64,000 nucleotides of DNA, from positions 434,001 through 498,000 of the forward strand of contig CM022373.1 of the NCBI GenBank assembly GCA_011800155.1, written 5' to 3'. This DNA comes from Flammulina velutipes. Its lineage: Eukaryota; Basidiomycota; Agaricomycetes; Agaricales; Physalacriaceae. Below, in pieces: positions 60,361 through 64,000 of this stretch. A model generated the notes under the pieces. The model ran no database searches, was not told the origin of the DNA, and worked only from the letters and a program-made list of their open reading frames with translations. A program made the translations under genes and the position numbers. Every line of letters starts with the position of its first letter. Within the stretch, counting starts at the first letter, position 1.

Positions 60361-63211
60361 CTACATCCCGGCCTGGCGGTTCAGGATGTACAAATTCAGG
60401 TCTTGCCATCCTAGAAAAATAAGTCGTAAGCCAACTTACACACAAAACAACACGAGAGAAACACGTACCTCCACCAACACGACACATTACCTTCTTCGTG
60501 ATGTCGGTTTTGCCCTTCCCCAGTCGCGTCATCGTAGTCAATCGGCAGGTAACAATCTTGGTGCTCAACGCATTCGAGAACGAGTACTGTGCCTTGATCT
60601 CCTCTCCGTCCTTAGGAATCTTCTTCAACGGAGGGTCAACACGTTCCACCAACAGCCCGTGGGCAATTGAGTTAACGATGTTCCCAACTTCAACATCCAG
60701 CGGATCCTTCGGATTACCGGGGAAGTATTCGTGAACTGGGTACTCCAGCGACGGTGTGTAACTACCAGCACGGGAACCCGATCTAGAGGGTGCTCTACTA
60801 GATGATGAACCTTCGCGGAAACTCGACGGAGGAAGAGATGGTCGGCTAGTCGTTCGCCCAAGCGTGCCACCTCCTTGATGGACGGCAACTTGCGCTGCTC
60901 TCGCCTTGAGCATAAACTCAGGTGTTTGAGATCGGATAGCAGATGCCCTAAACGTCATAGTTGGGCTCTCTGACCGGTCGTAACTTGACATCGAAGTCGA
61001 GGGCCTCGAGGCGGAGGAGAGATGTAGAGTCGGCACGGGGATCATCGATCGACTGGGCGGTCGTGGAGGATGCGGAAAGGTTCCCGAACTAGGCGAACCA
61101 AGGCTGGAATTAGAGAATGAGGGGGAGAACGCCCGCCTTGGGCTACCGTCATCGTCTCCTGTCATGAGCATCTTGTTAGACGGTGCGGGTATGCCACTGG
61201 GTGTCTTGGGGCGCGCGCGGGGAGTAGGGGGAACAGGCCCCGGGGTGAAAGAGCGCGAAGGGGTCTGCGCGCGGGACGGAGGGCGGAAGGTAGGCATGGG
61301 AGGGTGGTGGTTGGAAAAGCTGGTGGATGCAGTAGATGACATGGGCGAAAATGGCCTCGACGAAGACATTGACGCTCGTGACATGCTCCGTTTTCCAGGC
61401 GTCGGTGGTAGATCAGGATACATTCCAGCGGCGGAGGGAGCTCGCCTAGCAGTTCCTTTAATCGTACGCTCAGCGTCTTCGACCTTTGTTGAACTGTTCC
61501 ATGTGGGTTTCCCACTCCGTACAGTGCTTGAGTCAACTTTCTGGGCCTGTGGTGAAGTGTCGGGGGTCAGACTATGACTGTATTTATGATTAGGTCTGTC
61601 TGGTGTGGTTGGTTGGCTGCCCCGCATAGCGGTGAACAGAGAGGTTCTCTGCCTTCGCAGTGCCGGCTTGGGCGGCGGCGGCTCGGACGAAGGCGTACGA
61701 GTTCCATTCTTGTTACGCTTGTTAACAGATAACGGAGTGAGTGGGGGAGCGGGTGAGGGCGACTGCCTTGAATGGCCGGTAATCTTCCGTGCGAATTTCC
61801 TAAAAGGCGAAATGGATCTCGATAAGGTGCTGGCAGAACTGGGGGCTCGAGAAGAACGTGAGCCACTGGGAGGCGTGGCAAGGTAACCGTTATTAGAGGC
61901 CGTTCCCGAATTGCTGGAGCCGTTCTCGCTGGGAGCATCGCCAGCCAGAAGGTACTTGCGTACAGCATCCATATCGCCGTCCACTCTGGCAATTCGCTCA
62001 CGCAGATTCTTCCATCGTTGAGCAGATTCGGCATGCCGACGTAGGGTTTCCCCGTTCTTCGTGACACGATCTCTGACGCCCTTGTCAATGATAGAGAGAA
62101 CTTTCGAAGTGGCGGGCATGTAATGTCTATGGTCCGCGGATGCATTTAACTCGGGTATGTAAAATATAGACAATCACACGCACTTCTTTTTCGCTTCATA
62201 TGAATCGAGAAGGGAATTAAACAGGTCGACATTGGGCGGGGTGCTTCCGCGTCCAGTTGAATGAAAAGCGTCCTCGGTACTGTGACGGTATACTTGTGCA
62301 ATAAAATCCTGAAAGCGTTGTGAGAATGAGACTCTGGTATCGGTTGACAATAAGACGCACCTGGCACCTGTTGACAGCCTTTTCCAAGCTGGACATCATG
62401 CCATCTGCCTGGTCTGTTACTGTTCGGAACACAGTGAGCCATTTGTCTTCCTTGAGCTCCTCCCGGAGCGTATCCGACTCGTCTTGCACGCTTTCCCAGT
62501 CCGAGACCAGCGTAGCGTGCTTCTGGAGCATTATCGCTGTCTCGTTTCTTTCGCCGTTGGGCAAAAACGTCGGGGTGGAGGATGATTGCATGAATGGCTC
62601 CATTGCATCGTTGATGGACTTGATATCCTTGGCCAAGGTCTCCAGCTTCTCGTCGAGCGCCATGAGAGACTGGTCGATGGTGTTGGTGGTCCCAGTCGTG
62701 TTTCCTGATTCTTGCGATTTATGCCGGAGTTCCTGTATTGCTGGATGCATGTAAGCGCGGATGTGAGAAACATGTTATTTTTGCTCCCACGCACAGAATA
62801 TCCGGGCTTGAATGTCGGCAATGGCAAGAGAGGTTGCAGTCATTTGAGATAACACGACGAGCGCCGGGAGGCCAGTGGACCTAAATCGCAGTGAGAACTT
62901 CATCGCGGTAAAGAAAGGCTGCCACGACGCACTGATCATCTTCGCTCTTGCGATTCCCCTCGTTCTTCGGGGATGTAGCTTTAGGCTTTAGAGTAACGTT
63001 TTCTGTAATAAACGCGTAAAATCAGCCACATGCAGGACAATGAGACGTGTAACACACCTTGATCCGCTTGGTTGAGGGATACGGTGGAGGATGCAAAAGA
63101 GAGATTGGATGGCGACGCCGAGGCCGTCGCCGGGAGGCCATTATCGATATTAGAGTACGAGGACGAAGTAGACATAGAGGACCGCGATGTCGAAACTGTG
63201 AGAGACGACAT
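60361..63211 (-). CDS. GAR/GAS2-domain cytoskeletal protein, Kar9-like
   Basis: The ATG at 63211 gives MSSLTVSTSRSSMSTSSSYS. Helical N-terminal segments follow: LVVLSQMTATSLAIADIQAR, IQELRHKSQESGN, SLMALDEKLETLAKDIKSI and DKWLTVFRTVTDQADGMMSS, then LSIIDKGVRDRVTKNGETLR. A long Ser/Pro/Arg-rich disordered region (SPFRKFARKI, RSMSRASMSSSRPFSPMSS) lies at 61900-60800. The C-terminal GAR/GAS2 domain runs from NPKDPLDVEVGNIVNSIAHG to KVMCRVGGG, where an intron (about 60412-60467) joins to WQDLNLYILNRQAGM, stop at 60361-60363. GAR domains bind microtubules, and SxxP-type repeats are typical of EB1 ligands. A role in microtubule or spindle positioning, as for yeast Kar9, is inferred. Five or more exons. 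Confidence 0.8.
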
Positions 63212-63444
63212 ATCGTGGAATATAAGGAAGGAAGAGGTTCGTGCGGAAGTGAGATTGTTGGAGTTACAAGAATCCGCCGTGGTCGTTGCCACTGTCCACA
63301 AAGTCGTAAAAAAGGGTATAAAGACTTGCTGAAGGACGACAGAGACGACGGCGGACCTCTGTCGGCGCAGACGTCGACGATTGGCGAGTTGGCGGTGAGA
63401 GTGAAAGGTAAGGCATTCCCACGGTCCAGGGTGCCCATCATACC
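63212..63444. promoter_or_regulatory. Divergent promoter between the GAR-domain gene and the histone deacetylase
   Basis: 233 bp between two start codons facing away from each other; both promoters must lie here or in the 5' leaders. No TATA box is evident. Confidence 0.45.
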
Positions 63445-64000
63445 ATGTCTGCAGTTGCATATCTTGTCAGCTCTCAGCTTATTGAAGCCGCTTCACAGCT
63501 TCCTTCAAACAAAAATCGCTCAAAGCTCGTTCACTCTCTGGCTGCATCCTTTGGTCTCTTGAAAAAAGTCAAACCAGTCAGACCAGTTCCTGCTACTGTC
63601 GAAGAACTAGCGGAATATCATTCTACAGATTATATAGACGCACTTCTAAAGTCACCTCCCGAGCCGTCTTCGACGCACGGTCTTGACCACGACAATCCCA
63701 TCTTTCCTGGCCTGCCTGCCTATGTCACACTCGTCGCAGGAGCGACTCTGACTGCAGTCAAAGCACTTCAAGATGCTGATATTGCCATATCATGGGAAGG
63801 CGGCAGACACCACGCCCAGAAATCCGCAGCGTCAGGCTTCTGCTATGTCGCAGACTGCGTCCTTGCCATCTTGGCAATGAGACGCGTCAAAGACCTCCAT
63901 GCCGTTCGACCAAGGATCATGTACATTGATCTCGACGTTCACTTTTCCGACGGAGTATCCCAAGCCTTCTACAAACAGAACGCCGTGATGACACTGAGCA
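63445..64000 (+). CDS. Histone deacetylase, class I (HDAC8/Hos1-like), 3' part outside window
   Basis: The ATG at 63445 (MSAVAYLVSSQLIEAASQLP) opens a frame that runs off the window edge, 185 codons, no intron so far. Class I landmarks are VHSLAASFGLL, EELAEYHSTDYIDALL and HDNPIFPGLPAYVTLVAGA. The catalytic ISWEGGRHHAQKSAASGFCY has both active-site histidines. MYIDLDVHFSDGVSQAF has the zinc ligands Asp and His (DxDxH). The GGRHHAQK variant suggests the Hos1/HDAC8 branch rather than Rpd3. The usual HHGDG is HFSDG here. It removes acetyl groups from lysines of histones and other proteins in the nucleus. The final third with the second zinc Asp lies beyond the window. Confidence 0.92.
   Translation, partial: MSAVAYLVSSQLIEAASQLPSNKNRSKLVHSLAASFGLLKKVKPVRPVPATVEELAEYHSTDYIDALLKSPPEPSSTHGLDHDNPIFPGLPAYVTLVAGATLTAVKALQDADIAISWEGGRHHAQKSAASGFCYVADCVLAILAMRRVKDLHAVRPRIMYIDLDVHFSDGVSQAFYKQNAVMTLS

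Noticed and set aside
61164..61577. 137-residue Gly-rich plus-strand frame
   Set aside because: Antisense of the Ser/Pro-rich region of the GAR-domain gene.

Overview
The window is nuclear DNA of a basidiomycete fungus, most likely a mushroom-forming Agaricomycete. Evidence: very short GT-AG introns (about 45-60 nt) in most genes, a FunK1-type fungal kinase, several families expanded in Agaricomycetes (multi-pass membrane proteins, an F-box protein, an ectodomain-plus-one-helix protein), a CNH-type Rho1 GEF and a chromodomain Ty3/gypsy retrotransposon. The species cannot be named from the sequence alone. All family names are from recognition, not from a search.

Layout. 1-8.5 kb: the 3' part of a Ty3/gypsy (chromovirus-type) retroelement whose pol frame is split by a 2,801-bp palindromic (foldback) element with 1.22-kb inverted arms and a 7-bp target duplication. 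8.7-18.6 kb: housekeeping block with a ZNF511-like zinc-finger/RGG protein and a KHDC4-like KH protein sharing an 87-bp divergent promoter, a large Rho1-type GEF with two DH-like modules in tandem, and a tRNA m3C methyltransferase. 18.6-23.1 kb: a multi-pass membrane protein, an F-box gene with an apparent frameshift and a small orphan ORF. 23.8-26.2 kb: an NTF2-like/flavin monooxygenase (FMO) gene on the minus strand. 27-34 kb: a cryptic five-exon gene, a She3-like coiled-coil protein, a small membrane protein and an ectodomain membrane protein. 34.3-42 kb: a C2H2-RING protein, tRNA-Val(AAC), a Pro/His-rich protein, about 2.9 kb without a recognisable gene, and an intron-dense DUF6534-like membrane protein. 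42.3-49.1 kb: SDH1, RRP46, a second tRNA-Val(AAC) in inverted orientation, an orphan ORF and a HIRIP3-like histone chaperone. 49.3-51.8 kb: second FMO copy on the plus strand. 52-64 kb: FunK1 kinase, CK1-like kinase, short-chain dehydrogenase, TRAPPC12-like protein, GAR/GAS2-domain protein and the start of a class I histone deacetylase.

Main points of interest: the foldback element sits in an otherwise open retroelement frame, and removing it plus one target copy restores that frame exactly. The two FMO paralogues are an inverted duplication including promoter and introns, and the first copy has Cys for the second Gly of the NADPH-binding motif. The Rho GEF carries tandem DH modules. Several genes (DUF6534-like with a 14-nt exon, F-box exon 1, the 27-kb gene) become visible only by following splice signals. 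Gene models were made by eye from splice consensus and frame continuity, so individual exon borders in the long multi-exon genes are approximate.
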